From NCBI GenBank assembly GCA_031253985.1, contig JAIRVH010000185.1, forward strand, positions 267,488 to 331,487: DNA of 64,000 nucleotides. The letters run 5' to 3'. A program made the translations under genes and the position numbers. A model generated the notes under the pieces. It was not told where the DNA came from and did not search any database. It saw only the letters and a list, made by a program, of their open reading frames with translations. This DNA is from Sphingobacterium sp. Lineage in GTDB: Bacteria; Bacteroidota; Bacteroidia; Sphingobacteriales; Sphingobacteriaceae. This document shows positions 44,274-53,663 of this stretch, piece after piece. Every line of letters begins with the position of its first letter. The stretch's first letter is position 1.

Positions 44274-45929
44274 TTACAAAGTTTCTCGATCCTTTTGTGC
44301 TTGATCCATAAATAGCTTATTAAGAAAAAGATATCTGTCCCGGAACTCCTCAGGAGATGCTTTCGCATCGACATTTAAATTAAGAATGTTCATGCGCTTA
44401 TCTTTGCCTAGTGTTTTCGGCCATAGAGAAAGCGCCTTCCCATTTGGATCACCTGTCTTAATGAAATTGACAAAATAATTCTGCCCCAGTCTGGATACCC
44501 TATAATCATCATCTGTCCAGGCAAAAACATCGTTACTCCTAAGATTACCCAATAAATATTCGATATCACTGGCATGGAAAGCGCCAGGTAATGGTTCTGG
44601 CATTTTCTCTTTGGGCTGTTTTTCAGATTTTTTACTAATTCCCCCCGCAAGTCCAGTCTGTACATCGCTATACGCTGGTTGCATGGCCGGCCGTGGTTTA
44701 CTGAATATATAGACAAATACGGGCTGACCACTATTTTTCCGTTGCAGATCGAGCCATTTCCATGTACTATAGACTATAAAATTATCACTGGCCAATGCTG
44801 TAGACGATCGAATGACTTCCATCTCCGTTTTTCCCGGATATAGTTTCAGAACTTCGTCGGCTTTAGCGCCATATTGCGTTCTGACCAACTTTTCATAATT
44901 CTCTGGAGAGGGATAAGATTTACCCATATACGCTGTATATGGCGCTTCCGTCGAAGTCCAGCCTGCAAGTAGAGGCACTTTAGACTGCTCGCCAGCTTCA
45001 AAAATCGCGAGCGGAGATTTTGGCAAAAAATACCCATCAATGATCAACCGTGTAGCGAATGCCCCAGGTTCACTGGCCTTATCAAGAAGTTCAGATGCAG
45101 GTATCTCACGCAGTTTATCAAGCTCTCTGGCATTTACACGGTCTGCAAATCTCATCCCCTGCTGTTCTTGCTCAGAAAGAGAAATAGTGCCATATCTCAA
45201 GTTAAAGACACTTCCACTTTGACCAATAGCACGCTTAAACAATCCTTTGGATAACGGACTGGCCATCTGTGCGGAGACAGACATACTACCCGCCGACTCC
45301 CCTCCAATGGTGACCGCATCAGGATCTCCGCCAAATGCGGCAATATTTTTTTTTACCCACAACAGGGCAGCATACTGGTCCAAAAGACCATAATTTCCAG
45401 ATGCATGTTGAGGAGATTCTTTGGTTAATGCTGGATGTGCAAAGAAGCCAAAAATACCAAGACGATAATTGACTGTAACAACGATAAGCCCTTCTTTTGC
45501 AAAATTTTCTCCATCGTAACGATTTTCCGATCCATCACCAGCATTGAAACCTCCACCATAAAAGTAAACCAAAACAGGAAGTTTACTAGCAGATCCCGCT
45601 GTATGGGGACGCCACACATTCAGATAGAGACAATCTTCACTGATTCCGGGCGAACGAAATCTCATATCTCCATAGATGGGCTTTTGCATAGGGGAGCTGC
45701 CAAAATGATCTGCTTTACGAATACCGTTCCAAGGCACCACTGCTTGCGGTTCTTTCCATCTCAGATCACCAACAGGTGGCTTCGCAAATGGAATCCCTCG
45801 AAAAGACTGCACCCCGCTTGACAAGTTAATCCCCTCCAGTATGCCGGCTTCAACCTTTACCTGAGGTGCTTGTGCAAAAACACATGATACAATAAAAAAA
45901 ACGACAGTAGTAAAAAAGATCTTTTTCAT
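44274..45929 (-). CDS. Type B carboxylesterase
   Basis: The 551-residue protein has a signal peptide (to about FAQ, residue 20). It shows the type B esterase pattern: FRGIPFAKPPVGDLRWKEP, EDCLYLNVWRP, YFYGGGFNAGDG (oxyanion hole), the nucleophile Ser212 in GGESAGSMSVS, an acidic residue in LAGWTSTEAPY and a His in PGAFHASDIEYLLGN. It should hydrolyse esters in the periplasm. It lies 153 bp upstream of the PKS operon on the same strand, so co-transcription is possible but not shown. Confidence 0.92.
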   Translation of the reverse strand: MKKIFFTTVVFFIVSCVFAQAPQVKVEAGILEGINLSSGVQSFRGIPFAKPPVGDLRWKEPQAVVPWNGIRKADHFGSSPMQKPIYGDMRFRSPGISEDCLYLNVWRPHTAGSASKLPVLVYFYGGGFNAGDGSENRYDGENFAKEGLIVVTVNYRLGIFGFFAHPALTKESPQHASGNYGLLDQYAALLWVKKNIAAFGGDPDAVTIGGESAGSMSVSAQMASPLSKGLFKRAIGQSGSVFNLRYGTISLSEQEQQGMRFADRVNARELDKLREIPASELLDKASEPGAFATRLIIDGYFLPKSPLAIFEAGEQSKVPLLAGWTSTEAPYTAYMGKSYPSPENYEKLVRTQYGAKADEVLKLYPGKTEMEVIRSSTALASDNFIVYSTWKWLDLQRKNSGQPVFVYIFSKPRPAMQPAYSDVQTGLAGGISKKSEKQPKEKMPEPLPGAFHASDIEYLLGNLRSNDVFAWTDDDYRVSRLGQNYFVNFIKTGDPNGKALSLWPKTLGKDKRMNILNLNVDAKASPEEFRDRYLFLNKLFMDQAQKDRETL

Positions 45930-46069
45930 AATGAGAGGCTTTTAATTCTATTTTTATGCTTCTTTCAGTTAAAATACTAAATAAAATCTATAGAACGACG
46001 ACCGGCGCATTTTTTACAACAGAAAATAAGATCAATCACTGGACAACATAAATGAGACATTCCCATAGC

Positions 46070-46702
46070 CTAATTGGTAAACCAGATAAAAAGTAAAATA
46101 AGCCATTGCGCAACTATACATATCCAAAATGGTCTGCTGCTTGGTGCCGTCAGTATTTCGAGTACTTGAATAAATTTTGACTTTAAAATAGTATAGAAAC
46201 TCTCATTATGATCCAAATCAAGCGTCTCAAACTTCACTTTATTCAAACCAAAAACAAGAATCCGCTTGACCCAGGGATTCTCTATCTGGGTATTTTTTAC
46301 ATCGTTGATCAATTTAAGTTTCGCGAACGTGTAATCAGCGGCATTTTGTATTACATCAGGTTGATTCGATTGAAAAATCAATAAAACTTTATCAAAAGCT
46401 GGAAGGATAAGGTCATCCTGTCTTTCTTCAACAACGATGCTCGCAATCTTTGAAAATACATATCTGTTGCTAAAAAGAAAGAGTAATATGGGTAACAAAA
46501 TCAATCCTACTAGCCAAAGAAATTTGCCGGCGGTTTGCACATGGTTGATCATAGAGAAAAATGTATCATGGCTATTCTTAAATAGAAAACTCCCAATTGC
46601 GAGATAGAATAAAGTGGAAACAACAGCTACTAGATAATACTTGATTAAAGTCTTCGTGCCTAGTATGCCCAATTTTTTTAAATATGATAATTGTCTATTC
46701 AT
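46070..46702 (-). CDS. Membrane protein of unknown function
   Basis: The 210-residue protein has two N-terminal membrane helices (about 22-41 and 59-77), a soluble middle of about 110 residues (VVEERQDDLILPAFDKVLLIFQSNQPDVIQNAADY) and a C-terminal helix (about 192-210). No family recognised. It is monocistronic on the minus strand, 140 bp upstream of the esterase gene and divergent from the ArsR operon. Confidence 0.6.
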   Translation of the reverse strand: MNRQLSYLKKLGILGTKTLIKYYLVAVVSTLFYLAIGSFLFKNSHDTFFSMINHVQTAGKFLWLVGLILLPILLFLFSNRYVFSKIASIVVEERQDDLILPAFDKVLLIFQSNQPDVIQNAADYTFAKLKLINDVKNTQIENPWVKRILVFGLNKVKFETLDLDHNESFYTILKSKFIQVLEILTAPSSRPFWICIVAQWLILLFIWFTN

Positions 46703-46866
46703 TATGTTGAAGTTAATTACCCTAATTTAGAATTATTATCCAAAAGTTGATGCATAGGATTAATTCCCGATCCGTTTCATTTTAAATTCGTTGTGGAAGA
46801 ATTTTTATTCGTCGCCCGTTTCACATCCAGATTATAAGCGCTTGATGAATATTTCAAAAAAACATT

Positions 46867-46886
46867 GTGTAGTTAAATAACTACAC
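46867..46886. promoter_or_regulatory. Palindromic operator candidate 1 upstream of arsR-like gene
   Basis: A perfect 20-base palindrome, GTGTAGTTA-AA-TAACTACAC, is centred 37 bases before the ArsR start. TAGTTA/TAACTA dyads are typical of ArsR-family operators, so autoregulation is the natural reading. Confidence 0.75.
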
Positions 46887-46896
46887 GTATATTAGT

Positions 46897-46908
46897 AGTC
46901 AAATGACT
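46897..46908. promoter_or_regulatory. Palindromic operator candidate 2, next to the ArsR start codon
   Basis: A 12-base palindrome, AGTCA-AA-TGACT, shares the AA centre and general shape of the upstream one. It is centred 26 bases from it and ends 5 bases before the ATG. It may be a second, weaker operator overlapping the transcript start. Confidence 0.5.
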
Positions 46909-46913
46909 TCCCT

Positions 46914-47234
46914 ATGAATTTAAGACGAGACGTATTCCAGGCGATAGCAGACCCCACCAGAAGAGCGATCTTGCTTCTTTTGGCATCCCAAGCGATGACT
47001 GCAGGGGCTATCGCAGCTAATTTTAATACAGCAAGGCCGACGGTTTCAAAACATCTGCAGATATTGACAGAATGTGAATTATTAAAATCCCGCCAAAATG
47101 GGCGCGAGATATACTATCAGCTTAATCCGCCAAAAATGAAAGAAATAGCCGATTTTATCGAACCATTCCGCCAGATGTGGGACGACAGATTCAATAAATT
47201 GGAAGCTATTATGAAAAACTACAAGGACAAATAA
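46914..47234 (+). CDS. ArsR-family repressor
   Basis: The 106-residue winged-helix regulator has the family's N-terminal signature [21 protein letters not shown]. Its recognition region is [44 protein letters not shown]. There is no cysteine metal site; it belongs to the group paired with SRPBCC proteins. It is followed after one base by the SRPBCC gene. Two palindromes lie upstream (46867-46886, 46897-46908). Confidence 0.93.
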   Translation: MNLRRDVFQAIADPTRRAILLLLASQAMTAGAIAANFNTARPTVSKHLQILTECELLKSRQNGREIYYQLNPPKMKEIADFIEPFRQMWDDRFNKLEAIMKNYKDK

Positions 47235-47235
47235 G

Positions 47236-47700
47236 ATGAAAGTAAAAACCGATGTTCAGGCCCCAGACAATAAACAGGAAATAATAATCACAAGGGAATT
47301 CGATTTACCTTTGGAGCTCCTCTTCAAAGCTTATGAGGATCCCGAAATCTTCGAACAATGGATGGGAACCAAAGTGTTAAAGTTAGAAAATAGAAAGCAT
47401 GGCTCTTATGCAATCGAAACATCTCAAAATGGTACTGTTATGTTCAGCGCGAATGGAACGATACATGAATTTCTGCCGAATCAACGTATTACCAGAACTT
47501 TCGAAATGGAGAACACTCCATTTCCCGTGCAGCTGGAATATCTAACTTTTGAAAAAATAAATAAGGAGCGCAGCAGGCTGCAAATACAGATCATATTTCA
47601 GTCGGTAGAATTTCGCAATCAGCTCTTACAAATACCCTTTGCACAAGGCATTAATATGGCTCACAACAGATTGCAGGAAATCGTTTCTAAACTTACTTAA
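47236..47700 (+). CDS. SRPBCC (AHSA1-like) domain protein
   Basis: The 154-residue protein has the START/Bet v1-like layout of AHSA1 proteins: ITREFDLPLELLFKAYEDPEIFEQWMG, GTIHEFLPNQRITRTFEM and a long C-terminal helix (LQIPFAQGINMAHNRLQEIVSKL). These proteins bind hydrophobic ligands and often share an operon with an ArsR regulator, as here. It is cytoplasmic; the ligand is unknown. The next gene begins eight bases later. Confidence 0.9.
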   Translation: MKVKTDVQAPDNKQEIIITREFDLPLELLFKAYEDPEIFEQWMGTKVLKLENRKHGSYAIETSQNGTVMFSANGTIHEFLPNQRITRTFEMENTPFPVQLEYLTFEKINKERSRLQIQIIFQSVEFRNQLLQIPFAQGINMAHNRLQEIVSKLT

Positions 47701-47708
47701 AGCACTAC

Positions 47709-48293
47709 ATGATGAATCTAAAAATTGAACATTTTTTTGAAAATGCGACAAGATGGAAGGAAGAATTCAATCTGTTAAGGGAAATTGTCCGTGACAACAA
47801 AACACTGCAAGAGGATTATAAATGGATGCATCCTTGTTATACTTTTGAAGGTAAAAATGTCGTACTAATACACGGGTTTAAAGAATACTGTGCGCTGTTA
47901 TTCCACAAAGGCGCATTATTAAAAGATCCCAAAAATATACTGATCCAACAGACTGAAAATGTTCAGTCAGCTAGACAGCTTAGATTCACCACTATTGAGC
48001 AGATTGAATCATTACGGGGGGTGATATCAGAATATATTCATGAAGCGATTGAGATGGAGAAATCAGGCAAAAAAGTAGAAATGCGAAAAACTGCAGACTA
48101 TCCTGTACCGGAAGAATTTACGCGTGCACTGCATGAAGACCCGTTACTTCAGGCTGCCTTTCAATCACTGACTCCTGGCCGGCAAAAAGCTTATCTATTC
48201 TACTTTAATCAGGCAAAGCAGGTTAAAACACGTGAGGCTAGAATCGAAAAATATTACCAGCATATCCTAGATGGAAAAGGTATCGATGACTAA
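47709..48293 (+). CDS. YdeI/OmdA-like protein with N-terminal DUF1801-type domain
   Basis: The 194-residue protein begins with a DUF1801-like fold (WMHPCYTFEGKNVVLIHGFKEYCALLFHKGALLKDPKNIL). A YdeI/OmpD-associated C-terminal motif follows (PEEFTRALHEDPLLQAAFQSLTPGRQKAYLFYFNQAKQVKTREARIEKY). It is the third gene of the ArsR-SRPBCC operon, eight bases after the SRPBCC gene. The family has no clear biochemical role. ATG 47712 is an alternative start one codon later. Confidence 0.88.
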   Translation: MMNLKIEHFFENATRWKEEFNLLREIVRDNKTLQEDYKWMHPCYTFEGKNVVLIHGFKEYCALLFHKGALLKDPKNILIQQTENVQSARQLRFTTIEQIESLRGVISEYIHEAIEMEKSGKKVEMRKTADYPVPEEFTRALHEDPLLQAAFQSLTPGRQKAYLFYFNQAKQVKTREARIEKYYQHILDGKGIDD

Positions 48294-48444
48294 CATATTT
48301 ATTACAGTTTATACGGTATATATTTATCGATAAAGAGTAGATTTGTCTAAATCAAAATAGACAGAACTAAACCAGGACGAACGAAACATCTATTGAAACA
48401 ATTCAATATAAACAATTCGCCGTCTAATATATAGCTGAATTCAC

Positions 48445-50004
48445 ATGAATAAAAAATTGTTATTGCTCATCTGCGGCTTACTGCCAATCATTTCTCAGGC
48501 TCAGAAAAAAAACACTGCCTCTCAACGTCCGAATATCGTTTTCATCCTGACAGACGATTTTACGGCCCAAGCCTGGGGAGTATATGGCGGGATTTTAAAG
48601 GACGTTGTCAAAAATCCGAACATTGAAAAATTGGCCAATCAAGGCGCTATACTCAATAATACATTTTGCACCAATTCAATCTGTACGCCTAGCCGCGCAA
48701 CCATACTCACAGGCCAATACAGTAACAAAAACCAAGTTTACACACTTGAAGACGCACTGGATCCCGATAAGGAAAATATCGCGAAAGATCTCCACAATGC
48801 AGGTTACCAAACTGCTGTTTTTGGAAAATGGCACCTGAAAAAAAAGCCTAGTGGATTTGACGATTTTAAAGTCCTCCCTGGCCATGGTGTTTATCATAAT
48901 CCGACTTACCTCTCCAAAGATAACTGGAATGATAAAGAAGAGGCAGGGACACCTTACCAAGGCTACGTGGATGATATCACAACAGAATTGAGCCTCGACT
49001 GGATAAAATCGCGCAACCCCGACAAGCCATTCTTTCTGATGTGTCATTACAAAGCGACACATGAACCATTTGACTTTGCCGATAGATTCAAAGACTACTA
49101 TAAAGACGTTGAGTTTCCTTATCCACCGACCTTTTTGGATTCAGGTGCCATAACTACGGGGCGTTCTTTTGAAGGCCAGCCATTGGAGGAGCTTGGTCAT
49201 CGTTATGAGCAAGCTTCCGTAGGCCCTTTTTGGACATCCTACCCTGAACTACCATTTTCCACAAAGGGGATGCCCCCCTTGGAAGCCCGCAAAAAGATAT
49301 ATCAAAAATTCATCAAAGATTATCTACTTTGTGTCGCCGGAATCGATGATAATTTAGGGAAGATAATGCGTTATCTTAAAGCGGCAGATTTAGATGAAAA
49401 TACCGTCGTCATCTTAGCTTCCGATCAAGGATATTTTCTGGGTGAGCATAATTTTATGGATAAGCGCTTAATGTACGAAGAGTCATTGCGTATGCCTTTC
49501 GTCATCAGCTATCCAAAAGAAATCAAAGCCGGTAGTAAATTAGACGACATGATTCTAAATATCGATTTCGCGGCGCTGTTTGCAGACTATGCCGGCATCA
49601 AAAAACCAGCTTACATTCAAGGCAAAAGTTTTCGGAATAACCTCAGAGGGAATACACCCAAAGACTGGCGGTCCGCCATGTATTACCGTTATTGGCAGCA
49701 TGCTCCAATACGCCCTGCCCATCTTGGAGTCCGTGACGAACGCTACAAACTGATCTATTTTTATGGACAGCCATTAGAAATGACAGGCAGCGATTCAAAA
49801 ACAACAGCAGCAGCATGGGAATTGTACGATTTACAGCAGGATCCCATGGAAACGCACAATGCTATTCTGGACAAAAAATATGTCAAAGAAATTGCTAGAT
49901 TAAAGAAAAAACTGGCCAAACTTAAAGCGGAAGCGGGGGACGATGATCAGACAAGGCCGGCTTTTCAACAATTACTCAAAAAGGAAGATTTAGTTGAAAA
50001 ATAA
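48445..50004 (+). CDS. Type I sulfatase (formylglycine-dependent)
   Basis: The 519-residue secreted enzyme has a signal peptide (to about SQAQ, residue 20). The maturation site is Cys80 in CTPSRATILTG (CxPSR type), which is converted to formylglycine. Metal ligands start at Asp37-Asp38 (FILTDDF), and FGKWHLKKKPSGFD, ASDQGYFLGEHNFMDK and DERYKLIYF complete the family pattern. It removes sulfate esters, probably from sulfated polysaccharides. No maturase or carbohydrate-uptake gene is adjacent. A strong terminator follows. Confidence 0.93.
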   Translation: MNKKLLLLICGLLPIISQAQKKNTASQRPNIVFILTDDFTAQAWGVYGGILKDVVKNPNIEKLANQGAILNNTFCTNSICTPSRATILTGQYSNKNQVYTLEDALDPDKENIAKDLHNAGYQTAVFGKWHLKKKPSGFDDFKVLPGHGVYHNPTYLSKDNWNDKEEAGTPYQGYVDDITTELSLDWIKSRNPDKPFFLMCHYKATHEPFDFADRFKDYYKDVEFPYPPTFLDSGAITTGRSFEGQPLEELGHRYEQASVGPFWTSYPELPFSTKGMPPLEARKKIYQKFIKDYLLCVAGIDDNLGKIMRYLKAADLDENTVVILASDQGYFLGEHNFMDKRLMYEESLRMPFVISYPKEIKAGSKLDDMILNIDFAALFADYAGIKKPAYIQGKSFRNNLRGNTPKDWRSAMYYRYWQHAPIRPAHLGVRDERYKLIYFYGQPLEMTGSDSKTTAAAWELYDLQQDPMETHNAILDKKYVKEIARLKKKLAKLKAEAGDDDQTRPAFQQLLKKEDLVEK

Positions 50005-50109
50005 TTACTGAACAACACCAACACGTCACAGATAAATATCCACGTAAGCTAGTGAGGGTTTAAATAAGATAGAAGGAAATGAAATATTTCCGGCAGCACA
50101 ATTATAGAT

Positions 50110-50150
50110 AAACAAAAGGTCTCGATTTGATCGAGACCTTTTGTTTTTTA
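50110..50150. terminator. Strong bidirectional terminator
   Basis: Perfect arms of 17 bases (50110-50126 and 50130-50146) enclose a TTG loop, with a T-run on the + side and an A-run on the other. It lies between the convergent sulfatase and SDR genes. Confidence 0.9.
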
Positions 50151-50157
50151 ATCGGAA

Positions 50158-50907
50158 TTAAACAGCCGTATAACCACCGTCAACTAAATAATAGCCTCCG
50201 GTCATAAAAGACGATTTATCTGAACTTAGAAAAAGAACCAATTCAGCCACTTCTTCTGCTTTTCCCAAACGTCCTATGGGGTGCTTGCTGATTAAAGCAT
50301 TAATATGTTCTTTATCCAATTGGGCTAATAAAGGGGTATCGATATAACCTGGTCCGACTGCATTGCAACGGATATTTTTTTGCCCATATTCCGCACCGAT
50401 ATTTTTTGTCAAACCCACCACTGCATGTTTTGCTGAAGTATAGGCACTCGATAGAGGAGCCGCAACAGTACCATGAATGGAAGCCATGTTGACGATAACA
50501 CCACCGCCATTCTTTTCCATCGCTTCTATTTGATACTTACAGCCATAAAATACCCCATTGAAATTAATATCGATCACTTTTTTCCAACCATCTAAACTAT
50601 AGTCTCCTGTGAGTGCAGCTTCTCCTCCGATCCCAGCATTGTTACATGCGATATCAAGTCGACCAAATGTTTTAACCGCAAATCCAACCAACGCTTCATT
50701 ATCAGCCGGGGACGAACTATCTGCTTTAAAAAATGCAGCTTCTCCACCTAGAGATTCGATTTGTTTTACGGTTTCATGCCCCGCTTGCTCGTTGATATCC
50801 GAGACAATGACTTTTGCACCTTCCTTGCCATAAGCCAATGCAACAGCCAATCCGATACCCGAACCAGCCCCTGTTACTAAAGCTACTTTATCTGCTAAAA
50901 TTTTCAT
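50158..50907 (-). CDS. Short-chain dehydrogenase/reductase
   Basis: The 249-residue classical SDR has the TGAGSGIG cofactor motif (residues 12-19), CNNAG (about 88-92), the catalytic Ser in NMASIHG, and the Tyr/Lys pair in YTSAKHAVVG. Asp37 (VSDIN) after strand 2 suggests NAD(H). Length and the GPGYIDTPLLAQL segment resemble glucose-1-dehydrogenase/3-oxoacyl reductase types; the substrate cannot be assigned. It is monocistronic. Confidence 0.92.
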   Translation of the reverse strand: MKILADKVALVTGAGSGIGLAVALAYGKEGAKVIVSDINEQAGHETVKQIESLGGEAAFFKADSSSPADNEALVGFAVKTFGRLDIACNNAGIGGEAALTGDYSLDGWKKVIDINFNGVFYGCKYQIEAMEKNGGGVIVNMASIHGTVAAPLSSAYTSAKHAVVGLTKNIGAEYGQKNIRCNAVGPGYIDTPLLAQLDKEHINALISKHPIGRLGKAEEVAELVLFLSSDKSSFMTGGYYLVDGGYTAV

Positions 50908-51016
50908 ATGATATAAATTTTATGATAAATACAATTTACTAAAAGCAAAAGAGAATCAGTAGACAAAGACCATTTACTTTATTTAAAACGAAACTAAGAT
51001 GACATTTCTCATCTAA

Positions 51017-51700
51017 TCAATGCTTCAACTGCGGATATTTTTTATACAATCTATCCAAGAAGAAACGCCCCATTAATTGAAGTCTGGCCTGTGTTTCAAA
51101 CATCCCGGCACCAGGAGAAATAATACCATGTGGCATGCGCTGTACAGTACCATAATAGATAATATCAAGTCCATTTCCGTTAACTTCAAGATGCATTTTC
51201 TTTGGCTTTAATCCCATAACAGAGCCCATGCGTGTCACTTTTTCGGAATTGCTGATCTGCGCTGGTCTAGCATCAAGTAAAGTTGCCTGATCGAAAACCA
51301 AATGATCCCTTGCTTCGCCATCATCAAAAAACACATAATGTAACTCATCATTGCTGAGCACCAGATAAGAAGCATTATCCCGTTCGCTATAACGAGCCTT
51401 TACCCCTACAGCTGCCCAGGCAACAGTCTTCGCGGCAGTCGCTGCAGCCGAAGCAACTTTGTCCCCCACCGTTGCAATATACGCACATTGCGTAAAGGCA
51501 TCGATAGGAGCGCCATTCATTTGTTTTCTTAATTCGTTAAATTCATCATTTAACAATTCATCCTTTACTGCTGGCGCCAAGAAAATTCCAGATTCTCCTT
51601 CATACTTTTTGGCCGTCTCTTTTTGCTTTTTCATCATCATAAGAGAAATGAATACGCAAACCACAACGATCACAGCAAAAATACCAATGTACAACATCAT
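51017..51700 (-). CDS. Membrane-anchored protein of unknown function
   Basis: I start the 227-residue protein at ATG 51700 (MMLYIGIFAVIVVVC). The frame opens at 51796, but that would place a second hydrophobic stretch before the anchor. One N-terminal helix (about 3-21) is followed by a basic stretch and a soluble domain (APIDAFTQCAYIATVGDKVASAAATAAKTVAW, YLVLSNDELHYVFFDDG, MGLKPKKMHLEVNGNGLDIIYYG). I do not recognise it. It is last of a three-gene minus-strand group (52638 to 51017). Confidence 0.6.
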   Translation of the reverse strand: MMLYIGIFAVIVVVCVFISLMMMKKQKETAKKYEGESGIFLAPAVKDELLNDEFNELRKQMNGAPIDAFTQCAYIATVGDKVASAAATAAKTVAWAAVGVKARYSERDNASYLVLSNDELHYVFFDDGEARDHLVFDQATLLDARPAQISNSEKVTRMGSVMGLKPKKMHLEVNGNGLDIIYYGTVQRMPHGIISPGAGMFETQARLQLMGRFFLDRLYKKYPQLKH

Positions 51701-51809
51701 AAAATAAAAATTTAGAAAAGGTTTATAATTCCATAAAAAAATCCAGAAAGTGGATAACATAATTAAGTTTCCGCTCTCTGGATTGGTCGGTCGCAAAAAT
51801 TTTGCCAGA

Positions 51810-52334
51810 CTAAAGAATTCTATCCGGATAGTGAATATTATTCAAAGCAGTTTGGTGCATATCCACCCAAATATCGGTATTTGACTGATTTAAAAGCCAG
51901 TTAGGGGAGCTACGCATATCAGCATCCTGATCGTTATTATAAACAGATGGAAATTCGGACTCTTTGGCTCTAAGCAAAACGACAATTGTACCAGGCATCA
52001 ATAATGGAATGTCGCCTAAGACGAGATTATAAAATCCATCTTCAAGCAACTCTGGATTAAAACGCTGTAAACTATCATAACTTCGTTCCAATTTACCGAT
52101 CAGTTTTTCCAGCTCATGTGGATAATGGGTCTCCACATAAGACTCAAACAGCCCGGAGCCTTTATTATAGGATCCTGATTTCATCAGGTTTAGCGCTTCA
52201 TTTCTATAAACCTGCAGCCAGCGATCTGAAGCAAGATCATGATATTCAGCATCCGCATGTTTACCATCACGTTGCAAAGCCCAACTCTTCAGTTGCTTGA
52301 GCCGTTCTGTTTCCTCAAATCCATTTTTCTCCAT
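51810..52334 (-). CDS. Conserved-looking protein of unknown function
   Basis: I start the 174-residue protein at ATG 52334 (MEKNGFEETERL), four bases after the stop of the gene upstream; the frame extends to 52397 but the extra residues look non-coding. It is soluble, rich in acidic and aromatic residues (DRWLQVYRNEALNLMKSGSY, FNPELLEDGFYNLVLGDIPLLMPG, NTDIWVDMHQTALNN). No motif recognised. It is the middle gene of a three-gene operon. Confidence 0.6.
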   Translation of the reverse strand: MEKNGFEETERLKQLKSWALQRDGKHADAEYHDLASDRWLQVYRNEALNLMKSGSYNKGSGLFESYVETHYPHELEKLIGKLERSYDSLQRFNPELLEDGFYNLVLGDIPLLMPGTIVVLLRAKESEFPSVYNNDQDADMRSSPNWLLNQSNTDIWVDMHQTALNNIHYPDRIL

Positions 52335-52338
52335 CCTA

Positions 52339-52638
52339 CTATCCCTCCCGTTCGTTGAGCTCCAATTGCAATAAAATATCGCGTTTCTTACCTTCAATCA
52401 AAGACAAATTGCCAGCAACAAAAACACCTTTCTGTCCCGAATTTTTGCTAATTCCATATACCGATGATTCATCGCCGGGATCCGACTCACCTTCATAGCG
52501 AAATAAGTAATCAATCCTGTATTGATCCGCATTAGCCAGCAAATCGTCAAATTCAATGTTGTAGTCAATTGTATAGCCCAAGTTGTTTAACTTTTCCAAC
52601 GCAACACTTGCAGATGAGTACCCATGCATTCTTTCCAT
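52339..52638 (-). CDS. Small soluble protein of the family often mis-named PRPP synthetase
   Basis: The 99-residue protein has the pattern of a small Bacteroidota family: VALEKLNNLGYTIDYN, then YRFDYLFRYEGE-like YRIDYLFRYEGESDPGDESSVYGIS and a GQKGVFVAG strand. Members are sometimes annotated phosphoribosylpyrophosphate synthetase, but the length excludes that enzyme. It is probably cytoplasmic. It is the first gene of the three-gene minus-strand operon and divergent from mazG. Confidence 0.7.
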   Translation of the reverse strand: MERMHGYSSASVALEKLNNLGYTIDYNIEFDDLLANADQYRIDYLFRYEGESDPGDESSVYGISKNSGQKGVFVAGNLSLIEGKKRDILLQLELNEREG

Positions 52639-52745
52639 AGTTGATTATTCTAAATCCGATCCAAATTCTATTTTTTATTATAAAACGATCGGCAAAAGGG
52701 TTTTGTTTTCCACAATTTGAAATAGTTTATTCGAAATCATATTTC

Positions 52746-52753
52746 TATTTTTG
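52746..52753 (+). promoter_or_regulatory. Bacteroidota-type -7 element of mazG (TATTTTTG)
   Basis: TATTTTTG matches the TAnnTTTG -7 consensus of Bacteroidota sigma factors and lies 21 bases before the mazG start. A TTTG further upstream is farther away than the usual -33 spacing, so support is partial. Confidence 0.4.
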
Positions 52754-52774
52754 TGTTACCAAACACGATAATAT

Positions 52775-53587
52775 ATGGCAAATCTAGAAGCACCTGCTTA
52801 TCAGCATACTCCCCAACTAGCATTTCAACGATTACTTGACGTCTTATATACCTTAAGGACTGAATGTCCATGGGATAAAAAACAAACCATGGAATCCCTT
52901 CGGCATTTAACCATGGAGGAAATGTATGAATTGACAGATGCCATCTTAGAGAAAGATTACCCCGAAATAAAAAAAGAACTTGGCGATGTATTAATGCACC
53001 TCGTATTCTATGCACGCATTGCGGAAGAAGAGGGACAGTTCGATATTGTAGATGTGCTCAATGCAATCTGTGATAAATTGATTACACGTCATCCCCACAT
53101 CTACGCCGATACCAATGCTGACACAGAAGACCAAGTTAAATCCAATTGGGAGACTATTAAACTCAAAGAAGGTAACAAGTCCGTTCTATCTGGCGTCCCA
53201 AAAGGATTACCCGCTCTGGTCAAAGCTTATCGTATCCAAGATAAGGTCCGCGGTGTTGGGTTCGACTGGGAAGACAAGAAACAAGTCTGGGAGAAAGTAG
53301 AGGAAGAGCTTGCTGAATTTAAAGCTGAATTTAATCTAGAGGCTACGGCTCCAATCGATCAGGAAAAAGCGGAAGGTGAATTTGGCGACCTCTTATTCTC
53401 ATTGATAAATTATGCACGGCATATGGGCATAAACCCCGAAAATGCACTCGAACGAACCAACAAAAAATTCATTGAGCGATTTAGCTATTTGGAGCAAAAA
53501 GCAGCTGCAAATAATCAACAGTTGCAGGAAATGAGTTTAGAAGAAATGGACGTTTATTGGAATGAAGCTAAAAAAATTAAAAAATAA
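52775..53587 (+). CDS. mazG: Nucleoside triphosphate pyrophosphohydrolase MazG
   Basis: The 270-residue protein has two MazG domains. Each carries the EExxE...ExxD metal-binding helices: EEMYELTDAILEKDYPEIKKELGDVLMHLVF near 50-80 and a second at VEEELAEFKAEF ... GEFGDLLFSLINYAR near 180-225. CPWDKKQTMESLRHL (about 34-48) is the family signature. It hydrolyses NTPs to NMP and PPi, cleaning damaged nucleotides. It is followed 76 bp later by trpS. Confidence 0.95.
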   Translation: MANLEAPAYQHTPQLAFQRLLDVLYTLRTECPWDKKQTMESLRHLTMEEMYELTDAILEKDYPEIKKELGDVLMHLVFYARIAEEEGQFDIVDVLNAICDKLITRHPHIYADTNADTEDQVKSNWETIKLKEGNKSVLSGVPKGLPALVKAYRIQDKVRGVGFDWEDKKQVWEKVEEELAEFKAEFNLEATAPIDQEKAEGEFGDLLFSLINYARHMGINPENALERTNKKFIERFSYLEQKAAANNQQLQEMSLEEMDVYWNEAKKIKK

Positions 53588-53663
53588 AGCCACTCCCAAA
53601 AAGGGAAATCAGCAACGGAATTTAATTCGACTTTGTCAAATTTATGCGTAAATTCGCAGGAAT

